The notes: a model not told the origin generated them from the letters alone. 64,000 nt of DNA from Gammaproteobacteria bacterium (GCA_009937615.1 JAACFB010000012.1:1-64000); one strand, 5' to 3'; positions 38,371 through 48,338 are shown, counted from the stretch's first letter. Numbers and translations: made by a program.

Positions 38371-41300
38371 ATGGATCGTCAGCAACGCATTGCCTCGCTC
38401 ATGGAAGCGCTCGAGCGGCGCATCGTGCTGCTCGACGGGGCGATGGGCACAATGATCCAGAGCTTCAGGCTGGACGAGCGAGACTATCGAGGCGACCGGT
38501 TTGGAGACTGGTCGCGTGATCTCAAGGGCAACAACGATCTCCTGACGCTGACGCGGCCGCAGGTCATCCAGGAGATTCACCGCCAGTTCCTGGATGCCGG
38601 TGCTGAAATCATCGAGACGAACACCTTCAATTCGAATGCGCCATCGATGAGTGACTATGGCATGGAGGGACTCGTAGCAGAGCTGAATCTTGCTGCTGCG
38701 AGGCTCGCCCGTGAATGCGCCGACGCCCATGCAAGAGTCGCCGGCAGCCCGCGCTACGTGGCCGGCGTGCTGGGGCCGACGAACCGCACGGCGTCGATAT
38801 CCCCCGACGTTAACGACCCGGGCTTTCGGAACGTGCGCTTTGCCGAACTGGTGGCGACCTACGAGCAGGCGACCGACGCACTGATCGAGGGCGGCGTCGA
38901 TTTCCTCATGGTCGAGACTATTTTCGACACGCTTAATGCCAAAGCCGCGATTTTTGCCATCAAGCGGAGCTTCGGTCGCGCAGGCCTGACCTTACCCGTA
39001 ATGATTTCCGGCACGATCACGGATGCGTCCGGGCGTACGTTATCCGGCCAGACAACCGAAGCGTTCTGGAATTCCATCGCTCATGCCGAGCCATTCATGG
39101 TGGGTCTCAACTGTGCGCTTGGCGCGAGCGACCTCCGGCCATACATTGCCGAACTTTCACGCGTGGCGGGGACCCGGGTTAGCGCACACCCGAACGCGGG
39201 ACTGCCGAACGAATTCGGTGAATACGACGAGTCCGCCGAGGAAATGGCTGCGGTGATCGGTGAGTTTGCGGAAAGCGGTTTTGTGAACCTTGTCGGTGGT
39301 TGCTGCGGCACGACGCCGGCCCATATTCGCGCGCTCAAGGAAGTCATCGACGGCCGCTCACCGCGCAAGATTCCGGAGCTGCCTGTCCGTTGTCGCGTGT
39401 CAGGACTCGAGCCTTTTAGCATCGGCCCCGATGACCTGTTCGTTAATGTCGGCGAGCGCTGCAACGTCACGGGGTCGGCAATATTTCGTCGCCTGATTGA
39501 GGCGGACGACTATACGGCCGCGGTGGAGGTCGCTCGTCAGCAGGTCGAGAACGGGGCACAGATCATTGACGTCAACATGGACGAGGGCATGCTCGATTCC
39601 GAGCAGGCGATGGTGACGTTCCTCAACCTGATCGCATCTGAGCCCGATATAGCGCGTTTGCCGATCATGATTGACTCTTCTAAATGGTCGGTCATTGAGG
39701 CGGGCCTGCAGTGCGTGCAGGGCAAGGCCATCGTCAATTCGATCAGCCTCAAGGAAGGCGAAGACGAGTTCATCAAACATGCGGAGCTGGCGCGCGCCTA
39801 CGGTGCTGCGGTAGTTATCATGGCGTTTGACGAGCAGGGTCAGGCGGATACGATCGAGCGCAAGGTCGAAATCTGCAAGCGCTCGTATGAGGTATTGACC
39901 AGTCAAGTCGGTTTTGAACCGTCGGACCTGATTTTCGATCCCAATATTTTCGCGATTGCGACCGGTATTGAGGAACATTCAAGCTACGGCCTGGACTTCA
40001 TCGAGGCGACCCGACGGATCAAGGCAGCGCTGCCGCATTCACTGGTCAGTGGCGGAGTGAGCAACGTCTCATTCTCCTTCCGCGGTAACAACGTCGTCCG
40101 CGAAGCGATCCATTCAGTGTTTCTCTATCACGCAATTCATGCGGGTATGGACATGGGGATCGTGAATGCCGGGCAGCTCGCGATATACGCGGACTTGCCG
40201 ACAGACCTGCGTGACGCTGTCGAGGATGCCGTGCTGAATCGACGCGAAGATGCAACCGAACGTTTGCTGGAAGTTGCAGAAAATTACAAAGGCCAGGCGT
40301 CCGGGGCGCAGGCGAAGGCAAAGGACTTAAGTTGGCGCGAGCTGGCTGTCGAAAAGCGCCTGGAACACGCGCTCGTCAACGGTATCGACGAATATGTTGT
40401 TGCTGATACCGAGGAGGCACGATGTGGCGCACAGAAGCCGCTCGATGTCATCGAGGGGCCACTGATGGCCGGCATGAATGTTGTCGGCGACTTGTTTGGT
40501 GAGGGCAAGATGTTTCTGCCGCAGGTGGTCAAGTCGGCGCGCGTAATGAAGAAGGCCGTCGGTCATCTCGTGCCTTTCATCGAAGAAGAACAAGGAGGCG
40601 AGGTCAGCTCGAATGGCAAGATCGTTCTCGCGACGGTCAAGGGTGACGTGCATGACATCGGCAAGAATATCGTTGGCGTCGTGCTCCAGTGCAACAACTT
40701 CGAGGTGATCGATCTCGGCGTCATGGTGTCCTGCGAGAAGATTCTCGAGACAGCACGCCGTGAGAATGCGCAGATGGTCGGTCTGTCCGGCCTGATCACG
40801 CCGTCCCTCGACGAAATGGTGCATGTCGCAAGCGAAATGCAGCGTCTCAAGTTCGACTTGCCGCTGTTGATCGGCGGCGCTACAACTTCCCCGGCGCACA
40901 CGGCCGTAAAGATTGAACCGCAGTATGATGGCCCGGTCATTTACGTCAAAGATGCATCGCGTTCAGTGGGTGTCGCTCAGGCGCTCGTTGAGCCTGATAC
41001 GCGCACTGCGCTCGTCGCGAAGGCGCGCAAGGATAATGAGCGACGCCGGGAGCAACATTCGGGCAAGAAACGGCTGGCACCGCAACTGACGATCGAAGAA
41101 GCGCGGGAACGGCGCCACCGCTGCGACTGGAATGCTTACGAACCGCCTGTGCCGACGTTCACCGGTCCGCGGATACTGGACGATATCCGCCTGGAGGCGT
41201 TGCGCGACTATATCGACTGGATGCCCTTCTTCAACGCCTGGGAGTTCCACGGCAAATTTCCGCAGATCCTGAGCGACGCCAAAGTTGGAGCGGCCGCGAG

Positions 41301-42084
41301 TTCACTGTATGCCGACGCGATTTCGATGCTCGACCGGATCATCGCCGAGGAATGGCTGCAGGCCCGGGCGGTTTTAGGGCTGTTCCCGTCGAACTCCGAG
41401 GATGCCGATGATCTGCTGATTTATGCCGACGAATCCCGTCAGCATATCGCTACCCGGCTCTGCCACCTGCGCCAGCAGAGGACAAAGCCCGAGGGCCAGG
41501 CACAAAACTGCCTGGCCGACTACATAGCGCCAGCAAACAGCGGCATCGCGGACTACGTCGGCGCGTTTGCGGTGTCGGCCGGATACGGTATCGAAGAGCA
41601 TGTGCAGCGTTTCGAGCGCGATCACGACGATTACAGCGCAATTATTCTCAAGGCGCTGGCGGACCGGCTGGCCGAAGCAGCGGCCGAGTACCTGCATGAA
41701 CGCGTGCGCCGCGAGTATTGGGCGTATGAGAGCAATGAAAAACTGGGCAACGAAGAGCTGATTGCCGAAGCCTACCGAGGTATCCGTCCGGCGCCCGGCT
41801 ATCCGGCGTGCCCGGACCACACCGAGAAAGCGACACTATGGAGCTTGCTGGACGTCGAGCAAAGCATCGGTTTACGGTTGACCGAGTCCTACGCGATGTA
41901 CCCGACGGCCGCCGTCAGCGGGTTTTATTTTGCTCACCCCGACGCACGATACTTTGCGGTCGGTAAGATCGATCGCGACCAGGTGGTGTCGTATGCCGAA
42001 CGCAAGAACATGTCGGTGCGCGAGGCAGAGCGGTGGCTGGCGCCCAGTCTTGGTTACGATCCGAAGGCTGTTGACGCGGCCTGA
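38371..42084 (+). CDS. metH: Cobalamin-dependent methionine synthase
   Basis: MetH transfers the methyl group of 5-methyl-THF to homocysteine through cobalamin. The 1237-residue protein (E. coli 1227) has all four modules: the homocysteine domain with zinc cysteines (GLNCALGAS and [10 protein letters not shown]), the folate domain ([13 protein letters not shown]), the B12 domain with the [10 protein letters not shown] lower-ligand histidine near residue 760, and the C-terminal reactivation domain ([19 protein letters not shown]). The ATG at 38371 replaces an in-frame ATG at 38311 lying in metF. The organism therefore needs cobalamin from synthesis or uptake. Confidence 0.97.
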   Translation: MDRQQRIASLMEALERRIVLLDGAMGTMIQSFRLDERDYRGDRFGDWSRDLKGNNDLLTLTRPQVIQEIHRQFLDAGAEIIETNTFNSNAPSMSDYGMEGLVAELNLAAARLARECADAHARVAGSPRYVAGVLGPTNRTASISPDVNDPGFRNVRFAELVATYEQATDALIEGGVDFLMVETIFDTLNAKAAIFAIKRSFGRAGLTLPVMISGTITDASGRTLSGQTTEAFWNSIAHAEPFMVGLNCALGASDLRPYIAELSRVAGTRVSAHPNAGLPNEFGEYDESAEEMAAVIGEFAESGFVNLVGGCCGTTPAHIRALKEVIDGRSPRKIPELPVRCRVSGLEPFSIGPDDLFVNVGERCNVTGSAIFRRLIEADDYTAAVEVARQQVENGAQIIDVNMDEGMLDSEQAMVTFLNLIASEPDIARLPIMIDSSKWSVIEAGLQCVQGKAIVNSISLKEGEDEFIKHAELARAYGAAVVIMAFDEQGQADTIERKVEICKRSYEVLTSQVGFEPSDLIFDPNIFAIATGIEEHSSYGLDFIEATRRIKAALPHSLVSGGVSNVSFSFRGNNVVREAIHSVFLYHAIHAGMDMGIVNAGQLAIYADLPTDLRDAVEDAVLNRREDATERLLEVAENYKGQASGAQAKAKDLSWRELAVEKRLEHALVNGIDEYVVADTEEARCGAQKPLDVIEGPLMAGMNVVGDLFGEGKMFLPQVVKSARVMKKAVGHLVPFIEEEQGGEVSSNGKIVLATVKGDVHDIGKNIVGVVLQCNNFEVIDLGVMVSCEKILETARRENAQMVGLSGLITPSLDEMVHVASEMQRLKFDLPLLIGGATTSPAHTAVKIEPQYDGPVIYVKDASRSVGVAQALVEPDTRTALVAKARKDNERRREQHSGKKRLAPQLTIEEARERRHRCDWNAYEPPVPTFTGPRILDDIRLEALRDYIDWMPFFNAWEFHGKFPQILSDAKVGAAASSLYADAISMLDRIIAEEWLQARAVLGLFPSNSEDADDLLIYADESRQHIATRLCHLRQQRTKPEGQAQNCLADYIAPANSGIADYVGAFAVSAGYGIEEHVQRFERDHDDYSAIILKALADRLAEAAAEYLHERVRREYWAYESNEKLGNEELIAEAYRGIRPAPGYPACPDHTEKATLWSLLDVEQSIGLRLTESYAMYPTAAVSGFYFAHPDARYFAVGKIDRDQVVSYAERKNMSVREAERWLAPSLGYDPKAVDAA

Positions 42085-42153
42085 CTTTCACGCGGCTGTT
42101 GGTCTCAAAAAAAATCACCCCGCCGCTCACCCGGTCCATCGCCGCTCAGTCTT

Positions 42154-42651
42154 TCAGGACTGCCGGCGAATGCTCAGGATCACCGTGCGCAACAAATTGG
42201 CGAGCTGTTTCTGCTCCGCGGGACTCAGCGCCTGCAGGCTATTGCGCGCAGCGTCGAGACGGCACTGAATTGCAGTATCGATAACTTTTTGTCCCTGGGA
42301 CGTCAGGCGCACGAGGACGCCGCGCCGATCCAGCTTGTCGGGCAGCCGGCGTACTAGACCCCTGGTTTCGAGCCTGTCAATGCGGTTCGTCATGGCCCCG
42401 GTGCTCAGATCGGTTTCGAGCGCGAGGCGGCTTGCCGCCAAAGCGAAGGGCTGACCCTGGCGTCGCAGCGCCGAGAGCACGTCGTATTCCCAAAGCTCCA
42501 GCTCAAGGGGCTCCAGCGCTTTCGTCGCGTCCCGGGAGAATGAGCGGTGCAGCGCCATTACGCGAATCACGACGCCCAGGGACGCAGTATCGAGTTCCGG
42601 CCGCTCGGCGGACCACTGGTCCAGAATATCGTCGACAACGTCATTTTTCAT
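42154..42651 (-). CDS. MarR family transcriptional regulator
   Basis: The 165-residue protein has a MarR winged-helix core: LELWEYDVLSALRRQG, LALETDLSTGAMTNRIDRLETRGLVRR, and the wing LPDKLDRRGVLVRLTSQG. MarR proteins are usually ligand-responsive dimeric repressors of neighbouring genes. This gene is divergent from the uncharacterised gene at 42751, and a palindrome fitting a MarR site lies between them. It is convergent with metH, 69 bases away. The ligand cannot be told from sequence. Confidence 0.93.
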   Translation of the reverse strand: MKNDVVDDILDQWSAERPELDTASLGVVIRVMALHRSFSRDATKALEPLELELWEYDVLSALRRQGQPFALAASRLALETDLSTGAMTNRIDRLETRGLVRRLPDKLDRRGVLVRLTSQGQKVIDTAIQCRLDAARNSLQALSPAEQKQLANLLRTVILSIRRQS

Positions 42652-42684
42652 AAGTGATAACGGGTAGGCATTTTTATATCAAAA

Positions 42685-42716
42685 TACTTGACATCGAAGT
42701 AAATTAACAGATACTT
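42685..42716. promoter_or_regulatory. MarR-type palindrome overlapping a sigma70 promoter
   Basis: tacttgacatcgaagta (42685-42701) has 5-bp arms (tactt/aagta) around 7 bases, a MarR-like operator. It contains a perfect TTGACA -35 (42688-42693), followed after 17 bases by ATACTT (42711-42716) as a -10 for the plus-strand gene at 42751. A second atactt half-site lies 27 bases from the first. Bound repressor would block this promoter and probably also the divergent marR promoter. Confidence 0.65.
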
Positions 42717-42750
42717 CGTCCAGAAAAGCTCAACCATGCGGAGTTTCTGC

Positions 42751-43242
42751 ATGACCGCACCTCCAGACGAAACTGACCGACTGCAGCTGCCCGCCAGGAT
42801 CCGGGTCGGAACCACCCCGGACGCCGGGTTTGCGTCCCGGTTAGCCCTGGCTGATCGGATCGCCGGTTTGCCAGATATCCAGACGGTCGAGCAGGATCTC
42901 GATACCCTACCATGCAGCGTCGATGTCTACCTTTGCAAGCCGACCTCATCAGGTCGCAAACGGCGTGCCGCGGCGCTGCTCTGCAGCATCAGCCGCGACG
43001 GCATCGCGGTCCGCGGGTTGAGTAATCGGGATAAATACCAGGTTCTCTGCAGTGGCTGGGGCAAACTGCAAGGCGACCACGTGGTGGTCTTTTTGCCCCG
43101 GAGTCTCAGCGAACTTGAGGTGTGCTGGCGTATCCTGTGCCGCGCCCACCTTGCTCTTTCAGCAGCTTCGGCCGATGCACCGCTGCAGCGAATGGCATCG
43201 CCATGGGACTTACCCAGATTTTCCAGAACGCCCTTACAGTGA
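42751..43242 (+). CDS. Uncharacterised protein, weak resemblance to luciferase-like DUF5519
   Basis: I do not firmly recognise this 163-residue protein. It is soluble, has no signal peptide, and carries SRDGIAVRGLSNRDKYQVL, SGWGKLQGDHVVVFLPRS and ELEVCWRILCRAHLAL; the order of these patches loosely recalls DUF5519. The ATG at 42751 has GCGGAG 7 bases upstream and leaves room for the promoter leader; an ATG at 42736 is possible. It lies just downstream of a MarR operator and 13 bases before the acidic small ORF, so both may be MarR-controlled. Confidence 0.6.
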   Translation: MTAPPDETDRLQLPARIRVGTTPDAGFASRLALADRIAGLPDIQTVEQDLDTLPCSVDVYLCKPTSSGRKRRAAALLCSISRDGIAVRGLSNRDKYQVLCSGWGKLQGDHVVVFLPRSLSELEVCWRILCRAHLALSAASADAPLQRMASPWDLPRFSRTPLQ

Positions 43243-43255
43243 GGAGTACTTTGCT

Positions 43256-43495
43256 ATGCGTCCGCTTGATGATGACTTTGACGAGTTTGACTTTGCTGAC
43301 AATTCGGCCGTAAGTCGATTGATGCGCGAACAATTGCGGGAGGAACGTCGTTTCGGACGGAAACGCCATTTTGGTCGCAAATACGACGACGACTATTCGG
43401 ACATCGATGACTTCGACGATTTCGACGACGAGGACTACGCCGATTACGACGAAGACGAGTTTGACAGCTACTCGGGGATCCACCCCGACCGCTGA
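43256..43495 (+). CDS. Small, extremely acidic protein of unknown function
   Basis: This 79-residue protein has a GAGGAG ribosome-binding site 9-14 bases before the ATG. Its layout is bipolar: an acidic N-terminus (LDDDFDEFDF), a strongly basic centre (RLMREQLREERRFGRKRHFGRK) and a C-terminal half of Asp/Glu/Tyr/Phe repeats (DDFDDFDDEDYADYDEDEFD). Such sequences are likely disordered and may bind a basic partner or nucleic acid. It recalls small acidic proteins annotated in Pseudomonas as PA3496-like, but I cannot confirm homology. It is convergent with rimK. Confidence 0.65.
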   Translation: MRPLDDDFDEFDFADNSAVSRLMREQLREERRFGRKRHFGRKYDDDYSDIDDFDDFDDEDYADYDEDEFDSYSGIHPDR

Positions 43496-43548
43496 AAACC
43501 GCTGCGATTGATCGACTGCGCAATCCCAGCTGGCAACATTGAAGATTC

Positions 43549-43579
43549 GGGACGGGGTAGCCCAGCGGGACCCCGTCCC
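43549..43579. terminator. GC-rich hairpin between convergent genes
   Basis: gggacggggt (43549-43558) pairs perfectly with accccgtccc (43570-43579) around an 11-base loop. It sits between the acidic ORF and the convergent rimK, ending 2 bases before the rimK stop. No strong T-tract follows on either strand, so a bidirectional terminator role is likely but not certain. Confidence 0.5.
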
Positions 43580-43581
43580 CT

Positions 43582-44487
43582 CTAGCCTTTGCCGCGCGTC
43601 CGGGTTCGTCCGTGGCGGGCATTCTTTTCTATGAACTCTATGATCATGCCGGCGACATCTATGCTCGTCGCCCTTTCTATGCCCTCCAGCCCGGGGCTTG
43701 AGTTGACCTCCATGACGACCGGTCCGCGGGACGAGCGCAGCAGGTCGACACCTGCGACGTTAAGTCCCATTTCCTTTGCTGAGCGCACGGCAGTCGAACG
43801 CTCTGCACGCGATATCTTGACCAGCTTGGCCGAGCCACCCCGATGAAGATTAGAGCGAAATTCGCCTTCCTTGCCCTGGCGGATCATTGAGGCAACGACT
43901 TTGTCACCGACCACGAGGCAGCGAATATCAGCACCGCCGGCTTCCTTGATAAATTCCTGAACCATGAAATTCGCCTTGAGCCCGCGAAACGCCTCGATGA
44001 CGCTCTCGGCAGCCTTCTTGGTTTCGGCGAGTACCACGCCGACTCCCTGCGTGCCCTCCAGAAGTTTTATGACGACCGGAGCGCCGCCGACCAGGTCGAG
44101 CAGGTCATCAGTGTCGCCCGGCGAGCTCGCGAATCCGGTCACAGGGAGTCCGATTCCCTTCCGGGACAATAGCTGCAGGGCGCGCAGCTTGTCCCGCGAT
44201 CTCGTGATGGCGACTGACTCGTTCACGGAGTAGACGCCCATCACCTCGAATTGCCGTACGACGGCTGTGCCGTAAAACGATACCGACGCGCCGATTCGCG
44301 GGATGATGGCTTCGACACCCTCGATAGCTTCGCCGTTGTAGTGCACGCTCGGGTTGCTGCTGACGATGTTCATGTAGCAGCGCTTGTGATTAATCACCGG
44401 CATTTCATGGCCGCGAGCCTCGCCGGCCTCGACGAGCCTTCGCGTTGAATAGAGGTTCTTATTCGTGGAAAGCACAGCTATCTTCAT
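43582..44487 (-). CDS. rimK: RimK-family ATP-grasp alpha-L-glutamate ligase
   Basis: RimK adds glutamates to the C-terminus of ribosomal protein S6 in E. coli and can make poly-glutamate. The 301-residue ATP-grasp protein has [20 protein letters not shown], the [20 protein letters not shown] region, [18 protein letters not shown] and the metal/ATP site [14 protein letters not shown]. It is the last gene of a three-gene operon with an AstE/AspA-like protein and a RimB-like protease. This resembles the rimABK theme described in Pseudomonas, where the ligase and a protease together modify S6. Confidence 0.93.
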   Translation of the reverse strand: MKIAVLSTNKNLYSTRRLVEAGEARGHEMPVINHKRCYMNIVSSNPSVHYNGEAIEGVEAIIPRIGASVSFYGTAVVRQFEVMGVYSVNESVAITRSRDKLRALQLLSRKGIGLPVTGFASSPGDTDDLLDLVGGAPVVIKLLEGTQGVGVVLAETKKAAESVIEAFRGLKANFMVQEFIKEAGGADIRCLVVGDKVVASMIRQGKEGEFRSNLHRGGSAKLVKISRAERSTAVRSAKEMGLNVAGVDLLRSSRGPVVMEVNSSPGLEGIERATSIDVAGMIIEFIEKNARHGRTRTRGKG

Positions 44488-44503
44488 TAGTCGCTCCTTG
44501 CGG

Positions 44504-45514
44504 TTATTCCGTATGTGTGGCTACGAACTGCTCGACCTTGTCCTCGGCGCGAGAAATACTCTCGAAAGCGGCAACATTGAAAAGCGCATCGCCTTCGTGA
44601 GAAAGAGGCAGGTTGTTGCGGCCGATGACGATGCCATCAAATGGCGCGACTACGTGGGTTTCCGCTTCACCAAGCGGGTCGCCGATAATGGCAAGTCGCT
44701 GTCCTTCGCGGACACGAGTCCCAAGAGCTACCTTGCTGCTCACGATCCCGCTCGCGGGCGCACGCACCCACCGGGTTGAGTCCGCAATAACAGGATTCAT
44801 GGTGGTTTTCTTCTTGATCTGCGGCAGCATTCCGAGATGGCGCATGACCTGGATAACTCCGCGCAGCCCGGCGCGAATGGCCACTTCGTCGAATCGCAGT
44901 GCTTCACCCGCTTCGTAGATCAGCATCGGAAAGCCTCTATCGGCTGCGCAGGCCCGCAGGGAACCGTCGCGGATTTTCGAATCCAGCACGACCGCTGCTC
45001 CGAACGCCCTGGCCAGTTCTTTGGTCACTTCGTTATCAAGATTTGCGCGAATCTGCGGCAGATTGGAACGATTCAACGCACCGGTATGCAGATCGATGCC
45101 GTAATCAGCCTTCGAGACGATCTGGGTGATGAAAATATTGGCCATGCGAGCTGCGATGGAGCCTTTGGAGCTCCCCGGAAACGAGCGATTCAGGTCGCGG
45201 CGGTCCGGAAGATACCGCGAAAGATCGAGAAAGCCGTGAACATTGACGACGGGAACCGCCACCAGCGTCCCACGCAGAGACTGCAGCGTTCTGCGTTTCA
45301 AAAGTCGCCGGATGATCTCGACGCCGTTCAATTCGTCGCCATGAATAGCAGCGGACACGAACAGCACCGGGCCCTCCCTGCGTCCGCAAATGACTTTCAC
45401 GGGCATCGACAGCGACGCGCCGGTATACATGTCAGCGACAGGAAGGCTTATAGACGCGCGTTCTCCGGGCTTGACGGTAGTTTCTCCGATCGTTATCGCT
45501 TTGTTGACTGCCAT
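44504..45514 (-). CDS. Succinylglutamate desuccinylase / aspartoacylase family zinc hydrolase
   Basis: The 336-residue protein has an M14-like zinc hydrolase domain with [13 protein letters not shown] (His and Glu ligands), DLNRSFPG, a third histidine in [20 protein letters not shown] and a catalytic glutamate in [11 protein letters not shown]-terminal barrel-sandwich region ([20 protein letters not shown]) is usual in this family. Between a glutamate ligase and a protease, it may act on glutamyl or N-acyl-glutamate products rather than in arginine catabolism; that is inference from context. It lies 16 bases upstream of rimK. Confidence 0.9.
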   Translation of the reverse strand: MAVNKAITIGETTVKPGERASISLPVADMYTGASLSMPVKVICGRREGPVLFVSAAIHGDELNGVEIIRRLLKRRTLQSLRGTLVAVPVVNVHGFLDLSRYLPDRRDLNRSFPGSSKGSIAARMANIFITQIVSKADYGIDLHTGALNRSNLPQIRANLDNEVTKELARAFGAAVVLDSKIRDGSLRACAADRGFPMLIYEAGEALRFDEVAIRAGLRGVIQVMRHLGMLPQIKKKTTMNPVIADSTRWVRAPASGIVSSKVALGTRVREGQRLAIIGDPLGEAETHVVAPFDGIVIGRNNLPLSHEGDALFNVAAFESISRAEDKVEQFVATHTE

Positions 45515-45525
45515 GGGATTCGACT

Positions 45526-45981
45526 CTATTCCTGCTTTTGACGTTTGCTGACAAGGTAGGACCGGGACGGGTCGACGATGGCGCGGCCTTTGAGTGCCGA
45601 GCGCCCGAGTAACATGCGAAAGAGCATGTCGTCGCGGGCTGTCAGCGTAATTTCTATGGGCCAGCTCTGACCGCCCAGGACCACCGGAGTTCGGATTACC
45701 CAGCGTTTTTCGGCATGGCCGCCCGAATCACGGACCACGCGTTCGTCGATAACGTCGGCTGTACAGACGACAACCTCGGTCGTGTCATGCTGATTCGGGT
45801 GCATCTTGAATTCTATGCGACGCCCACCGGAGTCCTCGAAAAGTCTTAGCTCGAACGCATGCAGCGCCGACGTCCGCGCGCCTGTGTCGATCTTGGCCTT
45901 TATGTTCGCCAGCCCGAGGTCGGGCAAGCTGACCCATTCGCGCCAACCGCACACCAGCGACTCTCTGCGATTCTTCGTCAT
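45526..45981 (-). CDS. rimB: RimB-like retropepsin-fold protease (annotated as ATP-dependent zinc protease, PF05618)
   Basis: This 151-residue cytosolic protein contains AKIDTGARTSALHA, the DTGA active-site motif of retropepsin-like aspartic proteases, and the matching C-terminal RMLLGRSALKGRAIVDPSRSY. The family was historically called ATP-dependent zinc protease, although the motif indicates an aspartic mechanism. In Pseudomonas, RimB works with RimK on ribosomal protein S6. It is the first gene of the operon, 11 bases before the AstE-like gene. Confidence 0.85.
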   Translation of the reverse strand: MTKNRRESLVCGWREWVSLPDLGLANIKAKIDTGARTSALHAFELRLFEDSGGRRIEFKMHPNQHDTTEVVVCTADVIDERVVRDSGGHAEKRWVIRTPVVLGGQSWPIEITLTARDDMLFRMLLGRSALKGRAIVDPSRSYLVSKRQKQE

Positions 45982-46030
45982 GAATGATATCCGGGATTAC
46001 CGTCGTGCCCGGCCCGCTGTGGGCGATCGG

Positions 46031-46079
46031 AAATAGCGCAGGCCCGACAGGTGGTCGGGAGCTGAAAAGAGCGCTATTT
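46031..46079. repeat. Nested inverted repeat between moeB and the rimB-like gene
   Basis: Outer arms aaatagcgc (46031-46039) and gcgctattt (46071-46079) are perfect 9-bp complements. Inside them cccgac (46043-46048) pairs with gtcggg (46054-46059) around aggtg. It lies in the 141-base gap between the moeB 3' end and the rimB-like start, both on the minus strand. It could terminate the moeB transcript or form a regulatory structure for the rim operon; no T-tract follows. Confidence 0.6.
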
Positions 46080-46122
46080 GCTGCCTTTTTCGGGTGCCAG
46101 TCAACTGTTTTTGTATGCGGGT

Positions 46123-46872
46123 TTAGAGTGGGGAGCAGGCCTTGCAGTCAGCGCGTTTCGTTATGCCGATGGCACGAAATTCGCCGGTGCCTGCCGAGTA
46201 CAGCGTAAGCCGGTTTCGGTGCGACTCGATGCCGGCGAGAAATTTGAGCGCCTCGACAGCCATCAGCGTGCCGACGACTCCCGGGACTGCGGCCAGCACA
46301 CCATTACCCGCGCAGTTTTCGAGGGACTCATCCGCTTCCTGGTACAGGCACCGGTAGCAGGGCGCCGAGGCGTAATCCGGGCCGAAAACGGCAACCTGGC
46401 CCTCGAGTCGAATCGCCGAACCCGAGATCAGGCAACGGCCTAGCGAGACGCAGGCATCGTTTACCTGGAACCGCGTCGTGAAATTATCGGAGCCATCGAG
46501 CACGACATCGGCCTCGCGCACCGCCTCGGCAAGCGCTGCGTCGTCGAGCCGCTCGCTTATCGCCGTAATGCGGATGTCGGGATTAACGTACTTTAGTCGC
46601 GCAGCCGCGCATTCGGCCTTGAGTTTGCCGATGTCCGCCGGGCCATACAGAAACTGGCGCCCGAGGTTCGTCGCGTCGACCGTGTCGAAATCGCACAGCA
46701 AAAGGTTACCGACGCCGCTCGAGGCCAGGTAGCTCGAGGCCGCGCAGCCGATGCCGCCGGTGCCGATTATGAGCGCGCTGCCCCGGGAGATCCGCTCCTG
46801 ACCCGCTGGGCCAACCTGCGCAAGCGCGATATGGCGGGCGTGTCGATCAAGCTGCGAATTGTCGCCCGTCAT
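46123..46872 (-). CDS. moeB: HesA/MoeB/ThiF family adenylyltransferase
   Basis: E1-like enzymes of this family adenylate the C-terminal glycine of MoaD or ThiS. The 249-residue protein (same length as E. coli MoeB) has the ATP-binding GTGGIGCAASSYLASSGVG, DLGRQFLY-like NLGRQFLYGPADIG, and both zinc CxxC pairs (CYRCLYQ and the C-terminal CKACSPL). No moaD or thiS is nearby, so molybdopterin versus thiamine cannot be decided. It starts 4 bases after ppiB. Confidence 0.88.
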   Translation of the reverse strand: MTGDNSQLDRHARHIALAQVGPAGQERISRGSALIIGTGGIGCAASSYLASSGVGNLLLCDFDTVDATNLGRQFLYGPADIGKLKAECAAARLKYVNPDIRITAISERLDDAALAEAVREADVVLDGSDNFTTRFQVNDACVSLGRCLISGSAIRLEGQVAVFGPDYASAPCYRCLYQEADESLENCAGNGVLAAVPGVVGTLMAVEALKFLAGIESHRNRLTLYSAGTGEFRAIGITKRADCKACSPL

Positions 46873-46876
46873 CGAA

Positions 46877-47362
46877 TCAGGCGTCGATCGTGACTTCCAG
46901 AATTGTCACGGGATCCAGCGGAACATCCTGGTGGCCAGCGCGGTTGCCGGTTGCAACGGCGGCGATGGCGTCCACGACATCCATTCCGTCGGTGACGCGA
47001 CCGAAAACGGCGTAGCCGAAATCCCGCCCACCGTGATTGAGAAAGTCGTTGTCGCGCAGATTGATGAAGAACTGCGATGTCGCGCTGTCTACGACGCCCG
47101 TGCGCGCCATCGCGAGGGTGCCACGCTTGTTGGTTTCGCCGTTGTCTGCTTCATTCTTGATCGGGTCCCGAGTCGGCTTGCTGGACATGCTTTCGTCCAT
47201 GCCGCCACCCTGGATCATGAAGTTCGGGATAACGCGGTGAAAAATCGTGTCCGCAAAAAAACCATCGGCAACATACTGCCGAAAGTTTTCGCAGGAGATG
47301 GGTGCTGTCTCTTCGAACAGCTCGACGGCGATTTCGCCGTGACTGGTTTTTATCGTAATCAT
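46877..47362 (-). CDS. ppiB: Cytoplasmic peptidyl-prolyl cis-trans isomerase (cyclophilin)
   Basis: The 161-residue cyclophilin has no signal peptide and shows the active-site arginine in [26 protein letters not shown] and [15 protein letters not shown]. It assists proline isomerisation in the cytosol. It lies between prmC and moeB on the minus strand, 45 bases after prmC. Confidence 0.95.
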   Translation of the reverse strand: MITIKTSHGEIAVELFEETAPISCENFRQYVADGFFADTIFHRVIPNFMIQGGGMDESMSSKPTRDPIKNEADNGETNKRGTLAMARTGVVDSATSQFFINLRDNDFLNHGGRDFGYAVFGRVTDGMDVVDAIAAVATGNRAGHQDVPLDPVTILEVTIDA

Positions 47363-47407
47363 GCTGGCTCGCTTGGGGAATGAGTGTCGCTATTTACCAC
47401 AGAACGC

Positions 47408-48253
47408 TCATGGCTGTCCTGTTGAATGGCGTGCCGCAGTGACCCTGGGGTTGCCGGCGTGGTCTCTGTGCGTCTCGATGGCTTGCCAGCCATGCGCGGA
47501 CAGCTCGGTCGCAATATCGCGCTGCTGGTCCGGTGCATGCTCGAGCAGCATCAGGCCGCCGGCTGCAATTATCGAGCTGCAGTCGCGCGCGAGAATACGG
47601 ATTGCGTCGAGACCGTCATCGCCCGCGATGAGAGCTGCGATGGGCTCTGCCTTCAGCGCCGCGAGCGCGGGATCACCGGTTCGGATATACGGCGGATTGG
47701 AAATAATGACGTCGAAATTCTGCGCACGGACCGGTTGCGTCCAGTCGCCCGCAATACAGATGACGTTGCCGAGATCGTGCTGTCTGGCATTTTGACTCGC
47801 CACCGCGAGCGCCTCGCGACTCGCGTCTACGGCCGTTACCGTGCAGCTGGGCCGTTCGCTGGCTATTGCCACCGCGATTGCGCCGCTGCCTGTGCCGAGA
47901 TCGAGGATCTGCCAGTCTGCGCGCCGCGGTATGTCGCGCAAAGCGAGCTCAACCAGCAGTTCGGTCTCGGGGCGCGGTACCAGCGTGGCCGGGCTGACCA
48001 TGAGGTCGAGCGACCAGAATTCCTTGCTGCCGGTTATATAAGCGAGCGGTTCGCCGGCCAGGCGCTGTGCAATCGTTGTTTCGAGTCGTTTCCGGGCGGG
48101 CTGGTCCAGTGAGTCCTCGGGATGAGCGAACAGGTAGCTGCGCGGCATATTGATCGCCCGTGCGACGAGGAGCTCCGCATCGAGACGTGGGGACTCACTG
48201 ACCCGGGCAAGTCGTTTTGTCGCTTCGGTTATTGCGGAGCTTATTGCAGTCAA
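47408..48253 (-). CDS. prmC: Peptide chain release factor N5-glutamine methyltransferase
   Basis: PrmC methylates the GGQ glutamine of release factors RF1 and RF2; prfA is 1.5 kb away here rather than adjacent as in E. coli. The protein has EFWSLDLMVSPATLVPRPETE, the SAM site LDLGTGSGAIAVAIA and catalytic NPPY in ISNPPYIRTG. I take a TTG at 48253 (MTAISSAITEATKRL) because it gives the family N-terminus and 281 residues; an ATG at 48319 would add 22 atypical residues and end 19 bases from the divergent cbs start. Confidence 0.9.
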   Translation of the reverse strand: MTAISSAITEATKRLARVSESPRLDAELLVARAINMPRSYLFAHPEDSLDQPARKRLETTIAQRLAGEPLAYITGSKEFWSLDLMVSPATLVPRPETELLVELALRDIPRRADWQILDLGTGSGAIAVAIASERPSCTVTAVDASREALAVASQNARQHDLGNVICIAGDWTQPVRAQNFDVIISNPPYIRTGDPALAALKAEPIAALIAGDDGLDAIRILARDCSSIIAAGGLMLLEHAPDQQRDIATELSAHGWQAIETHRDHAGNPRVTAARHSTGQP

Positions 48254-48338
48254 CGGTTTGATCCGCAGCGCTTTGGGGCTGGTTGGTGACGAGATGTTTC
48301 GCGTACACTCGCGAGACACTTCTCGGAACTATACGCTT

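Noticed and set aside
42140-42165. Hairpin cagtc/gactg near the marR 3' end as a terminator
   Set aside because: The stem is only 5 bp, overlaps the marR stop codon and has no T-tract.
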